A stretch of 6,001 bases of DNA from positions 1,007 to 7,007 of the forward strand of contig CAKMYR010000062.1 of the NCBI GenBank assembly GCA_929200175.1, given 5' to 3'. The DNA comes from an uncultured Gammaproteobacteria bacterium (lineage in GTDB: Bacteria > Pseudomonadota > Gammaproteobacteria > PS1 > Pseudothioglobaceae). The notes under the pieces were generated by a model, which was given only the letters and a program-made list of their open reading frames with translations, did not search any database and had not been told where the DNA came from. The translations under genes were made by a program, and so were the position numbers. This document shows positions 1 through 5,734 of the stretch, piece by piece. Position 1 is the stretch's first letter. The number at the start of each line of letters is the position of its first letter.

Positions 1-44
1 TGTTGTATTAATACTTGAAATTTTAATTCAATAAGTAAACAAAT
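1..44. other. upstream region of the plus-strand kinase/deoxyribosyltransferase-like gene
   Basis: This short AT-rich stretch precedes the ATG at 45. An in-frame TAA at 36-38 shows that the reading frame does not continue from further upstream, so the gene begins inside the window. TTGAAA at 15-20 could be a -35 box, but no convincing -10 lies at the proper distance and there is no clear Shine-Dalgarno sequence. The promoter may lie outside the window. Confidence 0.4.
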
Positions 45-955
45 ATGAATAAACTAATAATTATCACTGGAGCATCTGGTCCAGAAAAAGACTTTATCTT
101 TAGAGCGATTGATTCCACGCTAGCTAATGCGGTAAAAATATTAAAAGCACGAGAGAAGAAATATCTAAAATGTCATATGTTTACCCTTATGGTTCATCAG
201 AGGGTGTATACTTTTTTGGAATTGAAAGGCAAAAAATTGACAATTGCATCCAAGCAGGTAATTGCCCTATTGTTTTAATTAAGAACTTTGAAGTTTTAAA
301 ACAAATAAAAAATGATTTTCCTAATAGCCTAACGATATATTTACAAACTACTTTAAGCGGAGATGAGTTTAAAAATAAAGCATTAGAAATAGGTTTACAA
401 GATATCAGTCTTGAAAAACGCGCAAAACGACTAGAAAAAGATATAGAAGACTATACAGAGCATTGTCGGCACAAATTATTTGATGCTGTTGTATTTAATG
501 ATTTTGATATGGAGCGAATGGTTAACCAGCTCGATCCGATAACACATGATAAAGACAGAGAAAATATTACCAAAAACCAAATATTTTTATCAATATCCTA
601 TAAGCCACATATGGACGATTGTTATACCGCTATACAGACGGCATGTGAATCATTAAGTGCGGATATTAAATTAATTAGATCAGACAAGCAATCTGGTGAT
701 TATAAGCTAACTGAAAAAATGATAAAAGATATTCAAGAATCTTCATTATTTATTTGTAACTTAACCGATGAAAGGCCTAATGTGTACTGGGAACTGGGTT
801 ATGCCAGAGGAATTAATAAAAAAATCATGACTATTGCAAAAATAGGTACACCATTACATTTTAATACTAAAGATTTTAATACCGAATTCTATCAAACAGA
901 CATAAAATTACAAAAATTTTTACAGGAAGAAATACCAAAATATTTATCAATCTAA
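45..955 (+). CDS. frameshifted fusion: degenerate guanylate-kinase-like domain plus nucleoside deoxyribosyltransferase/TIR-like domain
   Basis: Two overlapping frames read as one gene of about 302 residues if one -1 shift is allowed near 134-146. Frame one starts at ATG 45 and gives a kinase-like N-terminus (KLIIITGASGPEKDF). Frame two is closed upstream by TGA at 110-112, supplies STREE, and from its own ATG at 170 runs open to TAA 953-955. Residues about 1-150 match the kinase repeats of the neighbouring convergent gene: P-loop region, STR motif, a Tyr/Gly-rich YPYGSSEGVYFFG, then a helix like VLKQIKNDF. The P-loop reads GASGPEKD, so the usual Gly before Lys is Glu and Ser/Thr is Asp. The segment after STR is also shorter, so kinase activity is doubtful. 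The last 125 residues carry NLTDERPNVYWELGYARG, typical of the deoxyribosyltransferase-like/TIR-like Rossmann families, with the Glu of YWELG as candidate catalytic residue. The fusion suggests a sensor or nucleotide-binding part joined to a glycosidase effector. If the shift is real, only the 261-residue product from 170 may be made. Confidence 0.72.
134..146 (+). other. apparent -1 frameshift junction in an A-rich run
   Basis: Upstream frame: GTA AAA ATA TTA AAA GCA. Frame -1 from here reads AAT ATT AAA AGC ACG AGA, giving I-K-S-T-R-E, which restores the STR motif conserved in the two sister kinase domains (STRL, STRP). The five-A run at 134-138 is the likely indel or slip position. No classical X-XXY-YYZ heptamer is present in the correct phase, so programmed frameshifting is less likely than a mutation, a sequencing error, or transcriptional slippage. 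Confidence 0.6.
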
Positions 956-2098
956 ATAGTAATCGAGTATATTAAATGCTTGATCGTATAAGTCTTCAGA
1001 TTCGCTAGTATTTAACAATACATGATCAAACAAGTTAATATTGTGAATATAATCATTAAGTAATTTTTCAGTGCTGTCGATTCTTTTTTGATATTCTTTA
1101 TTAGAAAGTTCTTTTTGTGCCTTATCTAAAGCTTCTGGCTCTACATTTGCGTGCAAATAAACAACTGAACAAATACTAGAAAATTCATCTTTAATTTGCT
1201 TTATTGCCTCTAAATCGCTCAATACAATTAAAGCCACCTTTTCTTTAGATAAGCATCCCCAAATATCTTGCGAGCAAATAGCATATTCATAACCATTATT
1301 AGAGTAAATAATATTGTGTTTTTTGCTAATAGTTTTAACATGTTTTAATTCGCCTTTATCATCAGCTTTTTTAGGTCTAGTTGAGGCTTTTTGATAAAGA
1401 GAAACTTTATCTGGATCAAGTTGAATCATGGCGTTAACCAGTTGATCCTTACCACTAAAACTTGCTCCTGCGATAACAAAAACACGAGAGGTGCTACTAT
1501 AGGAAATTTTGCATACTGGCACTTTCTTGTAAATTTGTTGTAGTTGCTGTTCAAGTAATAATTGACTCTGACTATTATTTATTTCATAAATATTAATAAT
1601 AGCTGATTGAAATAATGCAGTATTTTCTATGTACTTTCTGTGAACAGTTTTAATTTTTTCAATTCTTCTACTAACATCAGCACTTAAAAAATCATCACTT
1701 TTATCAGGATATCTTTGTTTAGATATTTTGAATATTTTATGCCTATCAATATTAGAATGAATATAAATACTGTGTGTTAGGTTGCCAAATTTTTTGTTTA
1801 AAATTCTAATGGTTCTAATATCATTAACAATTATGATTGCTGATTTTTTCTGTTTTAAGATATTCCATATATCTTTACTAGAAAATCCATAATCGTTGCC
1901 ATACTGACTATAACGAATATCACAGTCATTTGATATTTTATCAACAATTTTTATTTCCTTATTATCAGAATTTCTTTTTAGCCTTGTAGACTCCTTTTGT
2001 ATAGTAACAGCACTGTAATCACTAAGATTTTCTAATAATTCACAAGAAAGAGACTTCCCTCCCCCTGGCGCTCCAAATAAAATAAATACTCTGTTCAT
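947..2098 (-). CDS. tandem guanylate-kinase-like P-loop protein (two domains)
   Basis: The 383-residue protein is made of two homologous P-loop kinase-like halves. Half one (about 1-190) begins RVFILFGAPGGGKS, a canonical Walker A (G9-S16), followed by STRLKR at 37-42 and a YGNDYGFSSKDIW segment at 66-78. Half two (about 204-383) begins RVFVIAGASFSGKD, with Asp218 replacing the usual Ser/Thr, then STRPKK at 239-244 and NNGYEYAICSQDIW at 267-280. The STRP motif with a following Tyr/Gly segment is what guanylate kinase and PhnN (ribose 1,5-bisphosphokinase) show, and GKD in the P-loop is known from PhnN. Substrate is therefore likely a nucleoside monophosphate or ribose phosphate, by family only. 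It is the last gene of the TIR-Nudix operon, starting 12 bp after the Nudix stop. It has no good Shine-Dalgarno, so it is probably translationally coupled. Its 3' end overlaps the convergent plus-strand gene by 9 bp. It is longer than a normal guanylate kinase (about 200 residues) because of the internal duplication. Confidence 0.75.
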   Translation of the reverse strand: MNRVFILFGAPGGGKSLSCELLENLSDYSAVTIQKESTRLKRNSDNKEIKIVDKISNDCDIRYSQYGNDYGFSSKDIWNILKQKKSAIIIVNDIRTIRILNKKFGNLTHSIYIHSNIDRHKIFKISKQRYPDKSDDFLSADVSRRIEKIKTVHRKYIENTALFQSAIINIYEINNSQSQLLLEQQLQQIYKKVPVCKISYSSTSRVFVIAGASFSGKDQLVNAMIQLDPDKVSLYQKASTRPKKADDKGELKHVKTISKKHNIIYSNNGYEYAICSQDIWGCLSKEKVALIVLSDLEAIKQIKDEFSSICSVVYLHANVEPEALDKAQKELSNKEYQKRIDSTEKLLNDYIHNINLFDHVLLNTSESEDLYDQAFNILDYYLD

Positions 2099-2110
2099 TG
2101 GTTTATCAAT

Positions 2111-3361
2111 TTATAGTGATTCTCTTATATCACTATATTTAATAGCTAAAGATACCTTCTCAATAATATCTCGCATCTTGCCAGTCATAATAAATTTTAA
2201 ATCTGGAGTTACTGCAAATGCCTTGCCATCTTTTCCTTTGCCGGTATCCATCCAACTTTTTAGTTCATTTGGCTCCACCAATAAATATTCACTGTTTTTC
2301 ATTTTTTTAATACTGTGTTCAGTCACACCACTAGTATTTGAAATAAAAACGTAGCTATCTACAATAACTCGCAACCATTTTTCGCCTTTATTGTTTGGCA
2401 ATAATCTGGGCGTATTATGGGTAATAGCTTCAGGTAATTTATAAAATACCCAAGGCTCCTCGCCTTTTTCTTTAGGCTCTTCCAATAGTTTTATATGTTC
2501 TAGGTATTCAGAACCAAAATCTTCTATCCTCCAATCTCCCAAATAGTATACTTTTTCGGCATCTTCTGAAAGCATACTAAAAGCATGCCCTGTTTGTTCA
2601 TCTTTTTCCACAGTGTAAAGCTCTTCTATTAACTCTCTTACTGCCGCATCTGAACTAGAACGTTCTTTTTTAAAATCAATATGGCCACCAATAGATTTAT
2701 CCCACATATCTTGGTTATCTTTTGCATTCGCCGACCTTTTGTGAATAAGTAATTTACCTTCACGATTAAAAATAAGACCCCAAATCACATATTGATAATG
2801 ATCGGTATTATAAAAACTATTTCTAGGAAATATGCCTCGTGGCACTTTATTTTGATCAAATAATTCAAGCATTTCCTCATCAGGTTTACATGAATATTTA
2901 AGGCCTTGTTGCTCTGTAGTTAAAAAATTTATAAAGCTATTTATTATATTGTACTCATTGCTATTTTTCCTTATTTTTTCATAATTATCAGCATCAAAAC
3001 TAGTTACAGGCATATGCCAAATATTATCATCTGTTTTAATCATAAAACTAGGGGTAAACAGTGACATCAAAAGAGATTTAGTTATTTTTAATTTTGTCAA
3101 TTCTTTATATAAATAATCTCGCCTAATCTTAAATTCCTCAAATGAAATACGGCTATACTGAGCAATATCTGTTAATAATGACATTTGAAATAATTGGTTA
3201 TCTGATTCCATAAGCACAATTGCTTTTTTATTGCCATTAGCAACTTCATCATAGAAACATTCTTTCATTTTATTTTTTAATTTACTATCACCTAAGATAG
3301 CTACGCCTATAATTACAACTAATTTTGATTTTTTAATGTCATTAAATAATAAATCTTTCAT
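2111..3361 (-). CDS. Nudix hydrolase with N-terminal domain shared with the TIR protein
   Basis: A 416-residue protein. The central part (about 160-300) is a Nudix fold of the isopentenyl-diphosphate-isomerase-like type: LFDQNKVPRGIFPR, then GLIFNREGKLLIHKRS, then MWDKSIGGHID and the catalytic Nudix helix VRELIEEL at 241-248 (R242, E243, E246, E247). The spacing between GG225-226 and RE242-243 is two residues longer than the GX5EX7RE consensus, while the metal-binding Glu residues are kept, so it should be active. Nudix enzymes hydrolyse nucleoside diphosphates linked to another group, ADP-ribose among them; the substrate here cannot be read from sequence. The N-terminus (1 to about 140, FNDIKKSKLVVIIGVAIL) resembles the C-terminal half of the TIR protein encoded just upstream. 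About 100 residues follow the Nudix core without a recognised domain. Second gene of the operon, 15 bp after the TIR stop, with a strong AGGAG. An NAD-product or signal-nucleotide hydrolase is the attractive inference. Confidence 0.88.
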   Translation of the reverse strand: MKDLLFNDIKKSKLVVIIGVAILGDSKLKNKMKECFYDEVANGNKKAIVLMESDNQLFQMSLLTDIAQYSRISFEEFKIRRDYLYKELTKLKITKSLLMSLFTPSFMIKTDDNIWHMPVTSFDADNYEKIRKNSNEYNIINSFINFLTTEQQGLKYSCKPDEEMLELFDQNKVPRGIFPRNSFYNTDHYQYVIWGLIFNREGKLLIHKRSANAKDNQDMWDKSIGGHIDFKKERSSSDAAVRELIEELYTVEKDEQTGHAFSMLSEDAEKVYYLGDWRIEDFGSEYLEHIKLLEEPKEKGEEPWVFYKLPEAITHNTPRLLPNNKGEKWLRVIVDSYVFISNTSGVTEHSIKKMKNSEYLLVEPNELKSWMDTGKGKDGKAFAVTPDLKFIMTGKMRDIIEKVSLAIKYSDIRESL

Positions 3362-3369
3362 ATCTCTCT

Positions 3370-3374
3370 CTCCT
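3370..3374 (-). promoter_or_regulatory. Shine-Dalgarno AGGAG of the Nudix gene
   Basis: The minus strand reads AGGAGAGAGAGATATG, placing a perfect AGGAG 8 nt before the ATG at 3361. It supports this start and suggests strong translation of the second operon gene. Confidence 0.8.
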
Positions 3375-3376
3375 GT

Positions 3377-4588
3377 TTAAAAAGAATTTGGGTTAATATC
3401 TATTTTCATCACATCAATTTCTGTATTTAAAATATCCGAATTTACTATTCTTTTAATATACTCCAAAGGCTTTTGGGCAAAGTGAGAAGTTAATTTAAAA
3501 GCCAATGAATTTGATGATCGATCATGAAATAATGGGGTTAAATACACAGTAGTATTCTTTATTATTGAGTAACTTGTTAGCATTTGTTTAACCTCAAATA
3601 CATTAACTTGATTATCATTAATCTTCTTATTTTTTTTGACGGAATCATGAAAATCCTTTACAATTCTGATTCCTTCTATTTTATTTTTTAGTGACTCTTT
3701 TTGCTCCTTTGCTTTGCTTTTTTCATATTCTTCATATCTAGCATTTCTCAGCATTTCTCTTTGCTCTTCAGAGGCATCTTTTATTTTTCTTTGCTCAAGC
3801 CTTTCTATACAAGTACTTTCATTTTCATAACACAAGAATAATTTAGATTTTTGATTTTTCTCTAGCCAAGGTATAAAGTCATCAATTCGGTTTCTTATAA
3901 TAGTTGCAATACCTCCAACAATTATAATTCTGCTAGTGTTATTATTTTTCAAATCGTTAAATATACTCTGAAGTAAAATCTCTCTACTTGGAAAAATAAA
4001 TTCAGTTTCTTTAGGGTTGCTTTGGTCAGGAATTATATGCCTCTCTTCATAAGAGGTGATAATTTTATCAATACCTTGTTTAAAACCCTCCCTTTTATTT
4101 TCTACAAGAGTTCTAAGGATTAATTCTCTGTCTGGACCAATAATACCATCATTTATTCGTCTTTTTTCTATTGAAATAATAAGCTTTAAAAAACTTTCTT
4201 CAAAATTTTCTTCACCATAAATTGCCGATTCAAGATTTAATTTATTAAGAGGCTCTTCTATTTTATCGCGCGGTCTACCAAAATACATCGGGGTGATATT
4301 CGTTGTTTTTTCATTATTAGCCATAGAGCCCAATTCAAACATAAGCCAAGGTGCACCAATATTGTATTTTGTTAATACCAGTATCCCAAAAACATTATCT
4401 TTTAAATTTGCCATAATATCCTTTACAAAATCCTTTCCAGACGTAGTTCCTTTTCTTAAATCAGAAGATAAAAATATTTCTATTTCATTTTCACTAAACG
4501 TATTGCAAAGCCGGTTTTTAATCTGTTCTGCTATTTCTTTAGCTGGGTCTTTAGACCAACTAATAAATAATTTAATTTTATTATTCAA
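3377..4588 (-). CDS. TIR-domain protein with C-terminal putative sensor domain
   Basis: The N-terminal 145 residues form a prokaryotic TIR domain: KLFISWSKD (6-14) is strand A and the following loop, SSDLRKGTTSGKDF (41-54) the BB-loop region, FGILVLTKYN (67-76) strand D, and APWLMFELGSMAN (79-91) holds the candidate catalytic Glu85. TIR domains of this kind cleave NAD+ or make cyclic ADP-ribose-type signals. A helical linker follows. From about residue 200, SREILLQSIFNDL and RIIIVGG begin a domain that resembles the N-terminus of the downstream Nudix protein, interrupted at about 263-310 by a very Lys/Glu-rich, probably coiled-coil stretch. I chose the TTG at 4588 because AAGGA at 4596-4600 sits 7 nt before it. 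The TTG at 4594 is only 1 nt from that site, and both lie in the same frame (403 or 405 residues). First intact gene of the operon, with a promoter at 4765-4793. An NAD-targeting effector is likely by family; the C-terminal domain as sensor or partner-binding part is inference. Confidence 0.87.
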   Translation of the reverse strand: MNNKIKLFISWSKDPAKEIAEQIKNRLCNTFSENEIEIFLSSDLRKGTTSGKDFVKDIMANLKDNVFGILVLTKYNIGAPWLMFELGSMANNEKTTNITPMYFGRPRDKIEEPLNKLNLESAIYGEENFEESFLKLIISIEKRRINDGIIGPDRELILRTLVENKREGFKQGIDKIITSYEERHIIPDQSNPKETEFIFPSREILLQSIFNDLKNNNTSRIIIVGGIATIIRNRIDDFIPWLEKNQKSKLFLCYENESTCIERLEQRKIKDASEEQREMLRNARYEEYEKSKAKEQKESLKNKIEGIRIVKDFHDSVKKNKKINDNQVNVFEVKQMLTSYSIIKNTTVYLTPLFHDRSSNSLAFKLTSHFAQKPLEYIKRIVNSDILNTEIDVMKIDINPNSF

Positions 4589-4595
4589 AAGCAAT

Positions 4596-4600
4596 TCCTT
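4596..4600 (-). promoter_or_regulatory. Shine-Dalgarno AAGGA deciding the TTG start of the TIR gene
   Basis: The minus strand reads AAGGAATTGCTTTTGAAT. The second TTG (4586-4588) is 7 nt downstream of AAGGA, a normal spacing, while the first (4592-4594) would be 1 nt away. This favours a protein beginning M-N-N-K-I-K. Confidence 0.65.
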
Positions 4601-4605
4601 GTTTT

Positions 4606-4759
4606 TTAATCCATCGAAAATTTAACTCTACAATCGTCTTGTAAAACCACCCATTTACCATTTTCTGATAGAGCTTTTACCCCTAATTTTATCGTATTGT
4701 TCTGTGCCTTTTGTTGTATTTTTAAGTAAGCCTTGTGCTTTTTTAAAATGTATGTGCAT
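4606..4759 (-). other. operon leader with a short, apparently broken reading frame
   Basis: Between the promoter and the TIR gene there are two overlapping short frames. One starts at ATG 4757-4759 (MHIHFKKAQGLLKN...) and stops at 4655 after 34 residues. The other has no start codon but ends in a protein-like tail, KALSENGKWVVLQDDCRVKF, with TAA at 4606-4608 just before the TIR Shine-Dalgarno. Removing one G from the GGGG run at about 4679-4682 would join them into a 50-residue protein. Nothing in it is recognised. It could be a decayed small gene, a leader peptide, or chance coding. The predicted transcript start lies almost on the ATG, so any translation would be close to leaderless. Confidence 0.3.
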
Positions 4760-4764
4760 TAATA

Positions 4765-4793
4765 ATTATACAGCTCTTCTTAAAAACCTTCAA
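4765..4793 (-). promoter_or_regulatory. sigma70-type promoter of the TIR-Nudix-kinase operon
   Basis: Minus strand TTGAAG (4788-4793) and a perfect TATAAT (4765-4770) are separated by exactly 17 bp. Transcription would start near 4758 and give a leader of about 170 nt before the TIR start codon. It is the best promoter match upstream of the three-gene operon. In DNA this AT-rich, TATAAT alone is weak evidence; the correct spacing and the TTGA half raise it. Confidence 0.6.
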
Positions 4794-4807
4794 TTTTTAT
4801 ATACTTC

Positions 4808-4918
4808 TCAACAATAAATATGGCGATAAGCAATTAAATACCTGAAACTAAAATCAAATAATGCCAATTCGCCACATAAAGGGACAAAAAAGACAAAGGA
4901 AAAGATAAAGAAACACAA
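4808..4918 (-). other. short hydrophobic reading frame and purine-rich tract
   Basis: A TTG at 4916-4918 opens a 36-residue, Phe-rich hydrophobic frame (MCFFIFSFVFFVPLCGELAL...) ending at TGA 4808-4810. It directly continues the frame of the remnant at 4922-5113 after one TAA. Its first half is the complement of a purine-rich plus-strand tract (about 4879-4918, with repeated gacaaa/aaagg/aaaga-type words), so the hydrophobicity may simply be base composition. TGGCGA at 4820-4825 and TCGCCA at 4869-4874 could pair across about 43 nt. I see no Shine-Dalgarno and do not regard it as a confident gene; an intergenic repeat is equally possible. Confidence 0.2.
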
Positions 4919-4921
4919 GCG

Positions 4922-5113
4922 TTAATTATTCTTTTTTTGCTTTTTCGGTCCGGACTTGTTTTTTCTTAATTTTCGCCTCAACAGCTGTTCTGCTTTAGTA
5001 ATAAATCCATCACTATCAAGTATTCTGTCTGTTTTGCTGTGTTTTTGCAGTTGGTCTATTTTGTGTTTTCTGCTTGCTGAATAAAGGCTTTGGATAATCT
5101 GAGGCAGATTGAA
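4922..5113 (-). pseudogene. start-less coding remnant abutting the tRNA-Thr 3' end
   Basis: An open frame of 63 residues ends at TAA 4922-4924 and looks like a genuine basic C-terminus. It begins FNLPQIIQSLYSASRKHKI, continues with GFITKAEQLLRRKLRKN, and ends in a Lys-rich tail. It contains no ATG, GTG or TTG start, and upstream the frame runs straight into the tRNA gene 9 nt away, so it is likely the 3' remnant of a truncated gene. The family is not recognised. A basic tail next to a tRNA 3' end would suit a relic of an integrated element, but that is inference from position only. Confidence 0.35.
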
Positions 5114-5122
5114 AAATGAAAA

Positions 5123-5198
5123 TGGTGCCGAAGGCCGGACTCGAACTGGCGACCTACTGATTACAAATCAGTTGCACTACCAACTGTGCTACTTCGGC
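5123..5198 (-). tRNA. tRNA-Thr (anticodon TGT), CCA encoded
   Basis: The minus strand folds as a full cloverleaf: acceptor GCCGAAG/CTTCGGC, D stem GCAC/GTGC with loop AGTTGGTA, anticodon stem ACTGA/TCAGT with loop TTTGTAA (anticodon TGT, reads ACA), variable AGGTC, T loop TTCGAGT, discriminator A, then encoded CCA at 5123-5125. Total is 73 nt plus CCA. The T stem GCCAG/CCGGC has an A-C mismatch at its fourth pair (positions 52/62), where GCCGG would pair perfectly. The gene probably still works, since all other invariant positions are present. Confidence 0.96.
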
Positions 5199-5209
5199 AT
5201 TTGCAAAAG

Positions 5210-5215
5210 ATTATA
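5210..5215 (-). promoter_or_regulatory. -10 box of the tRNA-Thr gene
   Basis: The minus strand has TATAAT (in GGTATAATC) 11 nt before the tRNA 5' end, the expected position for a tRNA promoter. No good -35 box is seen at 16-18 bp. Confidence 0.5.
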
Positions 5216-5255
5216 CCTAATAAATATATTTTGTATTCTTAATATAATTCTTTAA

Positions 5256-5656
5256 TCAAAAATCTTCAATTCTAGGAAGCCATAAAACACCGACTGGAAA
5301 TAATTCATAATCAGCAATTTTGTGTTTGACAAAAGTAGTTTTTGCAAGAATTTTATTAGCTTCTTTTTTACTTTTTGCTCTTATAAAAAATACGACATTA
5401 TTCGATTGATCTTGGCTTTTAATTCTTTTTCTAACTTCTCCTGTATTTAAGTATACATTTTCAATAATGCCTTTTCTCCATAGGCTTAATATATCATTAA
5501 CGTGGTTTTGTATATTGTCTTGAAATTTTTTGTCATTGTAATCTACTTTTCCCCAAATAACAGCAAAGGTGTGTAGTGGAGAGTCTTCATCTTTTGCAAT
5601 AATAGGTTGGGCAAAAAAAGTAACTGCTAATATAAAAAAGTAAGCAATGTTTTCAT
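5256..5656 (-). CDS. small exported protein, YCII/muconolactone-isomerase-like alpha/beta barrel (frameshifted signal peptide)
   Basis: The body of the protein is uninterrupted and opens with AVIWGKVDYNDKKFQDN, then LSLWRKGIIENVYLN, VVFFIRAKSKKEANKIL and a final YELFPVGVLWL. This beta-alpha-beta-beta-alpha-beta order, and the Leu-Trp-Arg/Lys-Gly turn, is what dimeric ferredoxin-like barrels of the YCII or muconolactone-isomerase type show; the function is unknown. The open frame extends to a TTG at 5681, but the better start is the ATG at 5654-5656. It has AAAGGA 6 nt before it and a TATAAT giving a normal leader. From that ATG the frame meets TAG after 9 codons unless one T is added to the six-T run at 5634-5639 (plus-strand A run). 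Then the N-terminus becomes MKTLLTFFILAVTFFAQP followed by IIA-KDEDS, a textbook signal peptide with cleavage before KDEDS. It lies between rimM and tRNA-Thr with its own promoter. Confidence 0.72.
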
Positions 5657-5662
5657 TATAGT

Positions 5663-5668
5663 TCCTTT
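5663..5668 (-). promoter_or_regulatory. Shine-Dalgarno AAAGGA pointing to the ATG at 5656
   Basis: The minus strand reads AAAGGAACTATAATG: the AAAGGA is 6 nt from the ATG. It lies downstream of the TTG at 5681, so it cannot serve that start, and supports the shorter, signal-peptide start. Confidence 0.65.
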
Positions 5669-5689
5669 TAAAAATATACAATTAGTTGT

Positions 5690-5695
5690 ATTATA
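5690..5695 (-). promoter_or_regulatory. -10 box for the exported protein gene
   Basis: TATAAT on the minus strand (in AAGTATAATAC) predicts a transcript start near 5683 and a 27-nt leader to the ATG at 5656. The TTG at 5681 would then be nearly leaderless. TGACA upstream is only 14 bp away, so the -35 is weak. Confidence 0.45.
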
Positions 5696-5734
5696 CTTTG
5701 GTTAAGGATTGTCATTTAAAAAAATAAAACATTA

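Noticed and set aside
134..147. Programmed -1 ribosomal frameshift signal
   Set aside because: No X-XXY-YYZ heptamer in the right phase and no obvious following hairpin or pseudoknot.
155..278. Downstream half of the 77-residue frame starting at 45
   Set aside because: After the STR point this frame shows no similarity to the kinase copies, while the other frame does, so it is out-of-frame reading.
4293..4625. Plus-strand open frame of 110 codons
   Set aside because: It lies opposite the TIR domain, has no convincing ribosome site, and its composition is that of an antisense shadow. The minus-strand protein has clear domain motifs.
4948..4960. GGTCCGGACTT resembling the tRNA T-arm GGCCGGACTC, as a possible att repeat
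   Set aside because: Only a few bases agree and the match does not extend; it falls inside the coding remnant.
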